Source: Aldrovandia affinis | Taxonomy: Eukaryota; Chordata; Actinopteri; Notacanthiformes; Halosauridae | NCBI GenBank assembly: GCA_029706075.1 | Contig: JAINUG010000047.1 | Location: forward strand, 5,701,830-5,765,829 | Reading direction: 5' to 3' | DNA length: 64,000 nt | Part shown: one piece after another, positions 36,040 through 47,999 of the stretch | How positions within the stretch are numbered: position 1 is the stretch's first letter | Layout: each line of letters starts with the position of its first letter | Made by a program: the position numbers and the translations under genes | The notes under the pieces: model-generated | Databases searched by the model: none | Seen by the model: only the letters and a program-made list of their open reading frames with translations | Told to the model about the DNA's origin: nothing

Positions 36040-38510
36040 CTTCCATGCATTAATCCGACCACAGTGTCATCTTGCTACTGCCAAAGTACTGCCCTCTCTT
36101 AAAGAGGCAGGCTCCCATTTCAAGGAATGTCCAATGCTGGTCAGAGGAAGCAGAGGACAGACTTAGGGATGGGCTGGAGGACACTGACTGGGACATGTTC
36201 AGAACTGCAGCCAACAACAACGTGGAGGAATATACCTCGGCTGTACTGGGCTACATCAAGTTCTGCATGGACAATGCTGTGCCAACCAAGTCTGTCTGTT
36301 CCTACCCAAATAACAACCCATGGGTCAGGAACAGTGCAGTCAAAGCAGCATTAAAAGAACGACACACAGCATGCAAATCCAAAGACCCCACAGAAATCAA
36401 GAAAACCAAATATGCAGTCCGCAAAGCCATCAAGGCGGGAAGAGACAATACAGGGACAAGCTGGAGGCCCAGTTCCGTGAGTCCAACCCCAGGAGCTTGT
36501 GGCAAGGGCTACAGACAATCACGAACTACAAAGGGAAAATAAGATGTGAGGCAAACAACAACTCCTCCCTCCTGACCAGCTCAACATCTTCTATAGCCGG
36601 TTTGAGGTAAACACACCTACCTCTGCAGCCCCAGAGGCTCCAACCCCGTCTCCCAATGTTCTAAGCCCCACTGCAGACGCATTAAGGCTGAACACAGGTG
36701 AGGTGTCAAAGATCCTGCGGCGGACTGACACAAGGAAGGCAACGGGGCCAGATGGGCTACCAGGCGTGTCCTCAAGGCATGCACATCTCAGCTAGCCCCT
36801 GTGCTAACAGACATCTTTAACCTCTCCTTAACCCAGGCTACCGTCCCAACATGCCTGAAGACTTCCACCATCATCCCTGTCCCCAAAAAAGCCAAAATCA
36901 CATGTCTCAATGATTACAGACCCGTAGCACTAACACCCATCGTCATGAAGTGCTTCGAGCGGGTCATCAAGGAACACATCTGCTCCATGCTACCAGCCAC
37001 ACAGGATCCCCTGCAATTCGCATATCGCAGCAACAGGTCCACAGATGACGCAATTGCCATCACATTGCACAAGGCACTTTCCCACTTGGATGCCAAGAAA
37101 GGCAACTATGTGAGAATGCTGTTTATTGACTATAGTTCAGCATTCAATACCATAGTGCCCTCCATTCTCATCCCCAAGCTGGCGGCCTTGGGTGTGAATC
37201 CCACTCTCTGCAGCTGGATCCTGAACTTTTTGACAGGCAGACCCCAGGCAGTAAGGGTGGGCACTTACACCTCATCTTACCTGACCCTCAACACGGGCGC
37301 CCCGCAAGGATGCGTGCTCAGCCCGCTCCTATACTCCATCTACACCAGCGACTGCACAGCCAAGCACAGCTCCAACGCTATCATTAAGTTTGCAGATGAC
37401 ACAACGGTGTTGGGCCTGATTACCAACGATGACACCGCGGCCTATGCAGACGAGGTGATGGCGCTCTCAAGGTGGTGCCAAGGGAACAACCTTGAGCTCA
37501 ACATTGAGAAAACAAAGGAGCTGATCCTGGATTTCAGGAAAAGGGGTGTGCACGCCCCATTACCATCAACGGGGCCGCTGTTGAACGGGTCAGCAGCTTC
37601 AGATTCCTCGGAGTCCATATCTCAGAGGATCTGAAGTGGTCTCGGCACATGGACACGCTGGTGAAGAAATCCCAGCAGCGTCTTTTCCACCTCAGACGGC
37701 TGAGGAAGTTTGGCCTGCCCCCACCAATCCTCAGGAACTTCTACAGGTGCACCACGGAAAGTGTCCTGACCGGCTGCATCACCGCCTGGTACGGCAACTG
37801 CACCGAACGTGACCGGCAGAGGCTGCAGAGGGTGGTGCGGTCAGCCCAGCGGGTCACAGGCGGTGCACTGCCTAACCTGAGGGACCTGTATACGGTGAGG
37901 TGCACGACGAAGGCCAACAAGATCATCGGCCGACCCCAGTCACCCTAGCCATGGCCTGTTTATCAAGAAGCTGTCCAAGAAGAAGCCTGGCTATGTCAGC
38001 ATAGCAGCGAAGACCAACCGCCTCAAGGACAGCTTCTACCCCCAAGCTATCCGCATGCTGAGCTGAGACCCTAACCACTGCCCAGCCCCACCAACAACTG
38101 AACTGTCCCCTCCCCCTACCTCCTCACACCCCACTGTATCACTGTGTCACTTATCACTTTAGCACTCATCACTTTATACTGCCATCCAGTGATGTGCAAT
38201 ATTGTACTTACTTATTATTATACTTACTTATTATATTATTGTTATTGTGTTATATTATTATATTCATATATACTATGATTATATTATATTATTTTATCTT
38301 ATATATTATATTTTTATTATATTATATATTTTTTTTATTTGTATTAATTTATTATTTTACTTTTATTCTTTATTACTGTTATTCTTATTGTGTACTGTTG
38401 TGTTGTGTTGTGAGAGAGATCCATGGGAACAAAAAATCTCACTGCCATGTACACATGTGTACGTGATCAAGAAAAAACTTGAAACTTGAACTTGAAACTT
38501 GAAATTCGGG
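36040..38510 (+). mobile_element. jockey/CR1-type LINE, 5'-truncated
   Basis: Begins inside the endonuclease/linker and retains the whole reverse transcriptase, a stop at 38064-38066, an AT-rich 3' UTR, and a tail of repeated ACTTGAA units (38470-38505). Plus strand. Frameshifts make it inactive. Confidence 0.88.
36072..38066 (+). pseudogene. reverse transcriptase of the jockey/CR1-type LINE
   Basis: [10 protein letters not shown] (36740), then a 277-codon frame with [30 protein letters not shown] (first catalytic Asp), [18 protein letters not shown] and [13 protein letters not shown] (active-site Asp pair). The thumb/C-terminal part follows in other frames (KKSQQRLFHLRRLRKFGLP, FYPQAIRMLS then TGA). 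At least three frameshifts. Confidence 0.9.
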
Positions 38511-38825
38511 AAATGTATCCATTTTTATAGATAAATGAATTATTTGTTGTAGGTAATGTAAGAATGTCTTTGTGTTTCTTTGAAAAATTCTAAATCTAAG
38601 GATGTGTTTGGCTTTGCTATTGCAGTTTTATATATAGTTGAATATATTATACACCTTGGGCCTTATTTATAAAACGTACTTACGCACAGATTTGATCTTA
38701 GAACGTGCGTACGCTCAAATCCACGCCAAAGTTCAGATTTATAAAAACGGTCTTTGACGTGGAAAAGTACTCAGCTCCACGTCAGGTTTCAACTTGGCAT
38801 ACGCACGTTTCCTTATGGCAATGTT

Positions 38826-39243
38826 GGAGTACTGCAGGTATTCGCGGTCTCGTCTCTTCTCTGTCCTGACCCCTCACTGGTGGAACTACCTTCCGCAATT
38901 GCTCAGGACCGCGGAATCACTTGCGATCTTCCGCAAGAGACTCAAAACCCACCTTTTCAGACTCCACTACCACTGAATTCTGTAGCTAATTGTCATCACC
39001 ACTGCATACTTGCTCAACACTATATACCCCTGCTTACTCCATAAAAAAAAAAAATGGACTAACCTTTTCCTTCCCAGTGTTACAGGTATGGTACGCAGCT
39101 GCCTGCAATGGTCTATTGCTGTATTACTGCACTGATCTCTTGCGCGTACTATGATTGTTCCTACCATGTATTAATGTACATATTGTAAGTCGCTCTGGAT
39201 AAGAGCGTCTGCTAAATGCTTAAAATGTAAATGTAATGTAAAA
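38826..39243 (+). mobile_element. L2-type LINE 3' end nested in the Harbinger-like element
   Basis: The last RT codons (LTPHWWNYLPQLLRTAESLA then IFRKRLKTHLFR) are followed by a 3' UTR and the tail GTAAGTCGCTCTGGATAAGA with GCGTCTGCTAAATG at 39186-39220. This tail recurs through the window, alone or on SINEs. Confidence 0.88.
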
Positions 39244-39296
39244 TGTATTCAGAAATCTAACAGCGCCAACATGTCTGCTGCCTAATTGTTTCCTCA

Positions 39297-39336
39297 TTAT
39301 TATTATTATTATTATTATTAGTAGTAGTAGTAGTAT
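39297..39336. repeat. ATT/TAG trinucleotide microsatellite
   Basis: Nine or so ATT units followed by five TAG units. Confidence 0.9.
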
Positions 39337-39539
39337 TAACAGATTGAACACATTGCTTAGGCTATACGTAATGGTTTGCACAATAAATGTATTAATAAAT
39401 TAAAACAACATAAGCTAGGCTACTTGTGGAAAACAAAAACACACATTGGTTTTCCAAAACTACTCCTATTAGCATAATTGACACATCCTTGAAATGTATT
39501 TAATACATATTATGGTTCCATGCGTGTGAAACATTTCGG

Positions 39540-39890
39540 TCAATCTATATAGGCTATAAAATGTCCAATAATGCAGTGGTTTGCAAGAGGAAGAATGGCA
39601 GCATTGTCACTTCTCGAAGATATCGCCAACTGCACAATAAGAAAGGAACGAGTTATTCGAGATTTTGGCCTCAGTTTTAAATCAGACCACTTTTTCTTTA
39701 CATCCTTCAGGGACCTTTGCTGCCCCCGCACCTCGTTCACAGCCTGGGCTACAGACTGCCAGGCTACGTACTTGGTTGTACTGGTAAAGCCACTGGAAAG
39801 GCTCCCAAACAGCGTCCCTGCACGCATCTGCACCTCCGCCAACAGGACCTCGATTTCGGGTCGATTTTTCTTGCAGCTCGCCATTATCAA
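39540..39890 (-). CDS. Myb/SANT-like DNA-binding protein (Harbinger accessory)
   Basis: 116 codons. MASCKKNRPEIEVLLAEVQM, then WQSVAQAVNEVRGQQRSLKD and VKKKWSDLKLR form a trihelix Myb/SANT-like domain of the MSANTD type (residues about 8-75). In autonomous Harbinger elements the partner protein carries such a domain and helps the transposase bind DNA. The C-terminal third looks arbitrary and the gene may be truncated. Inside the element at 38658-40157. Confidence 0.72.
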   Translation of the reverse strand: MIMASCKKNRPEIEVLLAEVQMRAGTLFGSLSSGFTSTTKYVAWQSVAQAVNEVRGQQRSLKDVKKKWSDLKLRPKSRITRSFLIVQLAISSRSDNAAILPLANHCIIGHFIAYID

Positions 39891-40213
39891 GTAGAGGATT
39901 TGTGTTTTGATTCGAGCTCCTTTATATGCTAATGATATTAATTACGGGGCGTTTACAAGGCAGAGATCTAAAACCATTCAGCTACGCACAATTTCAAGAT
40001 CATTTGTGATTTATAGATTTCACATCTGGGGGAGTGGCGTACACACGTTTTTTTGTGCGTACGTTCAGTTTCTCTGAATCACACTTACGCACATTTCAAA
40101 AATGATCTTAGATCAAATGTAGGATGGTTTCTACGCAACTTTTTATAAATGAGGCCCTTTATCCCTGGTAGTTGGTGATAAATTAAAAATGTGGAAAGTC
40201 ATTACATGGTGTA

Positions 40214-40718
40214 CAGTGGCGGCTGGTGGGCTGTATACCTGGGGTGGGGGGTGGGGGTAGTGGAGGGCATGACAAGGCTTTGATGGGGAACTCACAGGCC
40301 TTAAATTAAAGATTTATATCTATTAACGTTTATATTAAAGATGATTATTATATTTGTATGAGATTGTTTTTCAAGATTAGTATTATATTATTATTATTAT
40401 TATTATTATTATTTTTATATAAAAAATTTCCTTCATTTTAGTTGTGTTAATTACCAGTCATTCACAGCCAAATCTATCATTTAGCCTAATTAAGTATATT
40501 CATTGTTCATCATGCCTTCTGAAAGCTAACTGTGCCAAGCAATGTTGTTGTATTGATGAGCCATTTAAGAACAGCCCTATTTCACCTTATGGCTTCATTG
40601 TGTTTCCTGATACCTGATTCTATGAACAATTTCACTATAACTCCTTCTCGTATTGTTTTGCTTATTGTCCCTAGGGTAAGATTTAATGGGGATGGTAAAA
40701 AAAAGTTTTCCCTATAGG
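40214..40718. mobile_element. hAT-like left end, element incomplete
   Basis: CAGTGGCGGCTGGTGGGCTG is a typical fish hAT terminal repeat. No matching right end is found before LINE copy B begins at 40719. Contains an ATT microsatellite (40381-40412). Confidence 0.5.
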
Positions 40719-43700
40719 AAATATACAGATAAGCTGGTGTAAGCTTTGGCAGCATACCTATTAGGAGAGGGACTGAGAATACACGCAGCCATGAGATAGT
40801 TCCAAACCATCCACACCCAATCAAGGATAACCAGCCTAACAGTGGTGGTAATACGTTGAGGAGGTGAGGAGGTGAGTTTTTCACTCCATAATACACTAGG
40901 GCACGGCCTTCTCCATCTCTCCACCTAGACTATGTTTGGCAGTAGGCCAGGCTGAAAATATATGTTTTTAATCTAGACTTAAAAATTTAAACTGTGTCCG
41001 AATCCCTAACATGCCTTGGTAAACCGTTCCACAACAGAGGAGCTCTAAAAGAGAAGGCTCTACCACCAACTGTGCTTTTCAAAATTCTAGGGAGTAATAG
41101 ATGGCCGGCTTCTTGTGAATGAAGCAGTCGTGTCAGCTTATAAGGGGAAATCATTTCGGTCAGATATATAGGTGCAAGTCCATTCACTGCTTTAAAAGTT
41201 AGCAACAGTACTTTATAATCAGCCCGATATTTAACAGGAAGCCAATGTAGTGATGCTAACACAGGAGTAATGTGCTCATACTTCTTGGATCTAGTCAAAA
41301 TACGTGCCGCTGTATTCTGTACTAGTTGAAGACTCTTTAGAGAGCTACTAGAGGAGCCGGATAATAAGGCATTACAATAGTATCGCCTCGATGCGACAAA
41401 AGCATGCATCAAGGTTTTTGCATCCTCTAATGACAGAATGTGCAAATGACAAATCATTGACAAATCTAATGACACATTTTTTCTTAGGTGAAAGAAAGCT
41501 ACTCTGAGTGTCTAATGCAAGATCCTGATCAATAATAAAACCAAGGTTCTTAACCATTAGACTTGATGCAACTATGCAATCACCTGCATTTAACTGCAGA
41601 TCCAATTTGTTCCTTAATTTCTTGGGACCCAAAACGATCATCTTTGTTTTATCTGAATTTAAAAGCAAGAAATTGACTGTCATCCAATTCTTTATATCAG
41701 AGATACAAGCCTCTAATTGAGTGAGTTGAAGTATTTCACCTGGTTTCATTGATATGTACAGCTGTCTATCATCTGCATAGCAATGGAAATTCACACCATG
41801 TTTACGAATAACATTACCCAGTGGTAGCAAGTTTAATGAGAACAGTAATGGTCCCAGCACTGAGCCTTGTGGAATACCATATTTAACCTGAGAGTAGTCA
41901 GAGAACTCTTGATCTAATTGCATGAATTGAAACCTGTCTGATAAGTATGATTTAAACCATGAGAGTGCCCATCCACGCAAACCAACCAGGTTTTCTAGCC
42001 TGTGAAGGAGAATCTGGTGGTCAATAGTGTCAAAAGCAGCACTCAAGGAGCGCTAGAATAGAAACACAACCAGTATCTGATGCTAACAGTAAGTCATTTA
42101 CAACTTTTTAAGTGCCGTCTCAGTGCTATGGTTTGGTCTAAAACCTGATTGTAGTGTTTCATACAGATTATTTGTTTTTAGGAAAGCAGTTAATTGTTGA
42201 GCTACAGATTTCTCAAAAAATGTTGACAAAAAGGGAAGATTTGAAATGGGCTTATAGTTCTTCAGATTAACAGGATCAAGGCTTGATTACTGTCACTTTT
42301 AAAGACACGCAACCCAATAATAGTGATGTATTTATGATATCTAACATGGGCTGGCCTAGCACAGGCAAAAGCTCTTTAATAAGCTTTGTTGGTATGGGGT
42401 CTAACATGTAGATGATTTGGAGGACATAACCAGTTTACTCAATTTGGCCAGATCCAAGGGAGTGAAAAACTCAAGGGTCTCTACACATCCCTGCTCCTGA
42501 TAGCCCTGTGCCATTTTCCTCTTGAGGGGTGTGACAGCATCAAGTGTATTCCGTAAAATATGATTTATTCTGGTCATCTGTTTGATGATCAATTGACAAA
42601 AAGCTATTTGGGTCCTGACTTGATACTAATGATTTTTCGAGGGGTGTGAAGTATGTTTATACATTTTGAAGTCATCAATGAATTTATAGAGATACTAATG
42701 ATTCTGGAATAGTATCTAGGTTCCAATTTAATAGGAATATTTACCTGAATTTCAAAAGTAATCAAAAAGTGATCCGATAGTACAGGATTATGGGGAGACA
42801 CAATGATATTCTCGACATCGATACCATAGGATAACACTAAATCTAAGGTATGGCTGTGGCAGTGGGTTGGTTCAGACATATTTTGAATAAAACCAACAGA
42901 GTCAATAATAGCTGCAAAAGCCAGTCCTAAAGGGTCACTGTCATTATCAACATGTATGTTGAAATCTCCAACAATCACAACTTTATCTGCCATAGTTGCC
43001 AAGCTTGATAAAAACTCAGAAAACTCAGAAAGAAAGACAGTATACGGTCCAGGTGATCTATAAATAGTTACTGAGAAGGAAGGACTGCACTGCCGTAACT
43101 TTATCTTTTGACCGTCCAGAAAGCATAACAAGCGATTCAAAAGAGGAGAACTTATCCCCACATTTAGGTGTGAAACTAAATTTTGTCGCAAAAATCACAG
43201 CAACACCGCCCCCTCTACCAGACAGACTTGACAGCTAGCATTACCATCAGGAGATGCCTTATTAAGTGCACTGTATTCGTCAGGCCTAAGCCAGGTTTCA
43301 GTGAAACTAATCAGGTCAAAACTATGGTCTGTGATTAGTTCGTTCACAAGAACCGCCTTGGGGGAAAGTGATCTAACATTTATCAATCCACATTTAAGAT
43401 ATGTCTTATTACAGGCAACACATCAACAGCAGGCTGAGAGGTTTTAATATAAATAAGATTATGTACACAAATGCCACGACACAAAAGCTCAGATAGCTTT
43501 TTATTTCTAAAACCATTTACAAAACGAGGGACAGACACAGTCTCAATAGCTAAGCTAGTCACAGGTTTTTGGAAGCTAGCAGACAGTAGTTTAGGACCAG
43601 AAGTCTGCTGCCTGGCTAGCTCTCTGAGAGGTCATACATTTTGCGAGATTAGACTACGGGAACAATTTCTAGATAATAAAAGAGCACCTCTCCAGCTCGG

Positions 43701-45427
43701 GTGGAGTCCGTCTCTCTTCAGTAATCCAGGCTTTCCCCAAAAAGTAGGCCAATTGTTTATGAAGTCATTATCAGTACACCAGTTAGCCAGCCAGTGAGTT
43801 AGCAACATGAGTCTGCTGTAGACTTCGTCACTCCTACGGGCAGGGTTAGGGCCAGAGATAATTACTTCACGACTGAGTGTTTAACGAGCTTACACACCGA
43901 AACAAAATTATTTTTAATGATCTCCGACTGCCTAAGTCGAACATCGTTGGTGCCAGCGTGGATAATAAGTTTAGAATAGGCTATTTACGATTATTCTTAG
44001 CTAGCACCTTTAAGTTTGCCTCCACGTTGGTAGCTCTGGCCCCAGGCAAACATTGTACTATGGTCGCTGGTGACTCTATCCTCACGTTTTGCAAAATGGA
44101 ATCGCCAATAATCAGAGCTTTCTCAGTAGGTGTATTACTGAGTGGGGAAAAACGATTCGAAACGTGAGTTTGGTGTATGACCTCCTTGGGACGGTGACTA
44201 TGCCTCCCTCGAACCATGACAAAAACGACTTGCTGCGAAGGCTCTGCCGGGGGAATAGCACTGATATTTAAACTATTTAAACTCCCTGGTGTGTCCGGTG
44301 CTTGCAGAAAAGACTCTATAGGCCCTATTTTGGTGAATTAGGATGGTGTCGGTAACGCAGACGCAAAGCGAAGACAGTGGCGCTTTAGGGCATGTCTAAC
44401 ACAATTTCGGTAATTTCGTGCACTGCGCCAGGAGCACTTCTCAAATGAAGGTGCGGAAGGTGCGGAAAGGTTGGTGTGCGAATCAGAGGGGGAAAACAAG
44501 TTGCACATTAATTTGTTATTTTCATGATTTGAGTTTATATTTTGAGACCTACATTGTTAAAAGAAAGTGTTTTATTTTACCATCTCTTTTTTTCCTTATT
44601 TGTAGGCTTTCCAAATTAAAAATCAATGTTTATTTTCTTCTAACTTAATGTAATTGTTAAATGGAAAGCAATAAATAACAAACTCACAACTGCAACTAGG
44701 CCTGTTTTATTTATGTTCGTCATGCAGAAGAAACTGCATGTACAGCCGAACTGATAGCCATCTGGCCAACACCGGTTACCAAACCCAGGGTATCACTCAC
44801 AGTATCGCCTTCGGCATCTAATTATGTACTCCATTTTCTGTAGTGCAAATGGAAAGAATAAAACCCTTTCACATAAGAAAAACAATGTGCATACAAACAT
44901 GTATTTATTTAACAGGTGTATCTTACTGAACGGTAGCGATGGATGGCCTGCTGGCTTAAGTCTTTCATATCCGTGCATTGAATAACCACAAGCTGTGGCG
45001 AAATAGTTTTTAGCTTAATTGATTACGCTTGCAAGTTACCCATGGATTGGACGATTTGCCTCAACGTGGGGGAAAATTAACAATATTCACAAAACATTCT
45101 CATGTGATTTCAGATAATGTGCGCATCAATAAAGTCACCAAATTGCACAGAGCACCAGCATTTGCGTTAAGAGGTGGTCTAGTTGGACGTTAACGCAAAC
45201 TCATTTGACACCAAACTTGCATAGCGCTGACTGTTTTCATAGTCACACCCCCTATTGCGCTGCCCAGCCCATAGTCGCGCAAACGCCTTCACTGCGCACC
45301 ACGAAATTGCCAAACTCGGTGGAGATGGGAAATGTTCAGTTTGCGACAGACAAAACTGGCAATTCGCCTGAGCTAGGGCATAATGCCATTTAGCGCCGGC
45401 ACGAAAATAGGGCCCTATGTAACTCTC
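40719..45427 (-). mobile_element. CR1/L2-group LINE, copy B, both ends truncated
   Basis: Lacks the 3' tail and starts at 40719 within the 3' UTR. ORF2 remnants: C-terminal domain 40987-41475, RT 41372-42046 with [20 protein letters not shown] and a [10 protein letters not shown] active site (normally YADDTQ), endonuclease 42604-43386 with GDFNIHVD and SFTETWLRPDEY. ORF1 remnants at 43797-44270 include [10 protein letters not shown]. Split at 44320-45415 by a DNA transposon, after which only about ten LINE bases remain. Several deletions relative to copy C. Confidence 0.9.
44317..45418. mobile_element. DNA transposon in LINE copy B with TAT duplication
   Basis: Body 44320-45415. Ends AGGCCCTATTTTGGTG and (reverse) GGGCCCTATTTTCGTG. 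The host LINE copy C has the uninterrupted site with a single TAT. GCGC-containing subterminal segments. No transposase recognised; a short-duplication Harbinger-like or related family is likely but unproven. Confidence 0.8.
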
Positions 45428-45910
45428 AATTGTACTTTGTATGCTATGGCTGGTTGAAATTCCCTTCCGCAGAGTCACTGGCTTATATTTATTTAGGCCA
45501 TTTTGGGGATGCTTCCATCATATCTATGTGTCTACATAACTCAGATCTGTGGAGCTTGGTATAGTCTGAGGTCCCAAGACACTTTTTTGTTTGCTGTACC
45601 TGAAGCTTGTACTGAACTAGGGAAAAAGTATTTATGGTCACTGCCCCCTCTGCTTGGAATGCCTTGCAAAAGGACTTAAAACTGAAGGACTTAATAACTC
45701 TTGGTAAATTCAAAGAGATTGAATTTTCTCATTTTTCTCTCTCGCCCCTATGAATTTTAGTTTGTTTTGTTGTAGGTTTTATATGCTGTCCTGTCTGAAA
45801 CTCTGTTTCATTTCTGCCGCTGTTTTGGCCAGGTCTCCCTTGTAAAAGAGATTCTGAATCTCAATCAGAATTTTACCTGGTTAAATAAAGGTTAAATAAA
45901 ATAAAATAGA
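45428..45910 (+). mobile_element. 3' end of another LINE family
   Basis: A frame with VTAPSAWNALQKDLKLKDL and ITLGKFKEIEF (end of an RT C-terminal domain), then a 3' UTR with CAGGTCTCCCTTGTAAAAGA and CCTGGTTAAATAAAGG, ending in an AATAA/AAATA repeat. Decayed. Confidence 0.7.
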
Positions 45911-46439
45911 AAATGTGAATTTGTCCCAAAACTAAATATTAATTTAGCCAACTTTATGTTATCTAGCTAGCTACTAGTTCAGTAGCATTTGTAAGCTAGT
46001 AGGAAACACCAGATTTCTCCACAATATAGATTTCTGAACTGCATGGTCAGGATTTGTATAGCTTTATTCAACAAACCTGTAATTGAAAAATAAAAAATAA
46101 AAATTATGAAGGATAATATATATTTGGAAATCAGTACATTACAGTCTGCTATTAACGTTACTTGTATCTTAATCAATACCAATGTTGCCTCACTCAAACA
46201 TGTCAGAAAGGGAGGGACTCAAATATTTAGATGACAGTGCAATACTAACACAATAATGACCTTTTGCCTCTCATTGTTTCATTAATTTGAATTTTTCCTC
46301 TTTATTTTCATTATGGACTCTTTAACATTAATTTTGAGGTGGCAGTGTCTCCTTGGTCTACCTGAAGAAGTCTTCACTGATGGAATAATATTCAGTTCTC
46401 TCATTGTGAAATGTACTTTGTGAAACCTTCCAACAGAAT
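45911..46439. other. no gene seen
   Basis: AT-rich, nothing recognised. Confidence 0.5.
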
Positions 46440-47990
46440 CCAAAAAGAAATTATTAAAAGTTGAGGCAATTGAATAGCTATCCTGTAGTAGTCTTCCCTG
46501 TACCTTTTGTTGTACCTACCCAGAATATTTTGCCAGTTACATTGTCTATGTTTTTCCAAAACAGGTTACAATTATCCTTTGCCTCATTTATAATGTTAAT
46601 ACAGAAGTTAACCTTTGCTTTCCTTAATTCTGAAGTAACCTTATTTCTTAGCCCTTTGAATAGGATTCGGTCAGTATCTAACCCTGATATTAGTACATTT
46701 TTAGTGCTAAATCTCTTTTTTTATTAACTGTCATAAAGTGTCATTTAGCCAAGGAAGATTGGGTTTATGTTTATATTTAGTATTCAATTTCTTTGTGAAT
46801 TTATGTCCAAGAGTTATTGTGGGTATATTACAATCACTTTCTAGGTCATTCAAGTACAGAAGATTTATAAGAAGAAAAAGAATCCCATTTAATTTTGTTT
46901 AATTCATTTTCACAAATAATTAGATCTTTCTTAGGTATACAGTAAAAATAACTGTTTGATTGCATGGAATATTGAGGTTGAATTTGTGTTTAGAAGGTTT
47001 TCTTGAAAATAGAGTTCAATTATGGTCTGAGATCCCAGTTATCAAATTAATTTTTGTTTTAGTAATTTGCTCCGGTTTATTGATAATATCAAGTCTAATT
47101 GTGACTTTGAGTATTTTTTGTTATCCTTGCTGAACCATTGACTACATGATTTGATGATAACCCTTGACCTTAACCTTTTTTTTTTGACTTGTCAGACTAA
47201 TCAAATTAAAATCACCCATGAGAATTAGTTCCTTGGGGCCTCAGTTAGCGTAACGGTCTAAGCATTCATCCGCACTGCATCCCCGGTTTGAAACCCAGCC
47301 CTGGCCGGGATTAGCTGTCTGCTCCAGAGGGAGGGGGGAGGGTGAGTCGGCACGAGCTCATCGAGAAGCGGGAAGGGTGTCTCTAGAAAGTAGGTGGACG
47401 AGTTCCGTCTTGGAGGAGGCAGATCATTGCTGGCCTCTGGGAATTGGCTTGCCCTAGTGATGGGTGGCGGGTTAGTGGGAGAGGGCAAATTGAAAGAAAT
47501 ACAGGGTATAATTGACTACCAAATTGGAAGAAAAAACTGGGAAAATATCTGAAACAAATTTTGGAAAAAAGAAAATAATTAGCTCCTTATTGTGGTCACA
47601 TTCTTTCCAGCGTTCAGTTAAATGTTCAAAAAGCACATCATTAGATGATGGGGGTCTGTACAATCCAACAATGTTAAATGACATTTATGGAGATAGGGTT
47701 GCAGTTATGCCAATAGGGAATCCACTTCTGAATTCTATTCGTTCACACTTAATCCCATCCTTCACATATGTCAGCATTCCACCCCCCTCCCATGAGTTCT
47801 ATCACATATAAAAATGTTGTATCCAGGTAATGTATAAACACTAACAGGAGTTGTCTGGATTAACTAAGTCTCAGATAGTCACATAAAATATAGATTTGAG
47901 TTGAGAAGTATTTTCAATTGTTCACTTTTAGGAGAAACACTTCTGCTATTCTAAGTGCCCATCACAAATTCCCTTGGGTTTCAATTTGGT
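46440..47990 (-). mobile_element. LINE endonuclease and linker remnant, split by a SINE
   Basis: Minus-strand frames: IVGLYRPPSSNDVLFEHLTE (47472-47684), LILMGDFNLI just left of the SINE, and KVTSELRKAKVNF / NLFWKNIDNVTGK (46500-46700), which is the linker before the RT. The SINE at 47235-47576 interrupts the GDFN block. Different from the CR1/L2 copies here. Confidence 0.75.
47223..47588 (+). mobile_element. tRNA-derived SINE inside a LINE endonuclease
   Basis: Element about 47235-47576, head GGGGCCTCAGTTAGCGTAAC with B box GGTTTGAAACC. Flanks AATTAGTTCCTT and AATTAGCTCCTT form a 12-base duplication with one mismatch. Shares AGTCGGCACG and the ending ACCAAATTGGAAGAAAAA with the SINE at 6564. 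Confidence 0.82.
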
Positions 47991-47999
47991 AATGTGATA

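Larger units (their letters stand above)
38658..40157 (-). mobile_element. Harbinger-like element with a Myb/SANT gene
   Basis: Ends GGGCCTTATTTATAAAACGT and (reverse strand) GGGCCTCATTTATAAAAAGT, with inner ACTTACGCACA copies at both ends. It encodes one Myb/SANT-like protein on the minus strand, the accessory protein typical of PIF/Harbinger elements. No transposase is present. An L2 3' end is inserted at about 38826-39243. The target duplication is not clear. Confidence 0.75.
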
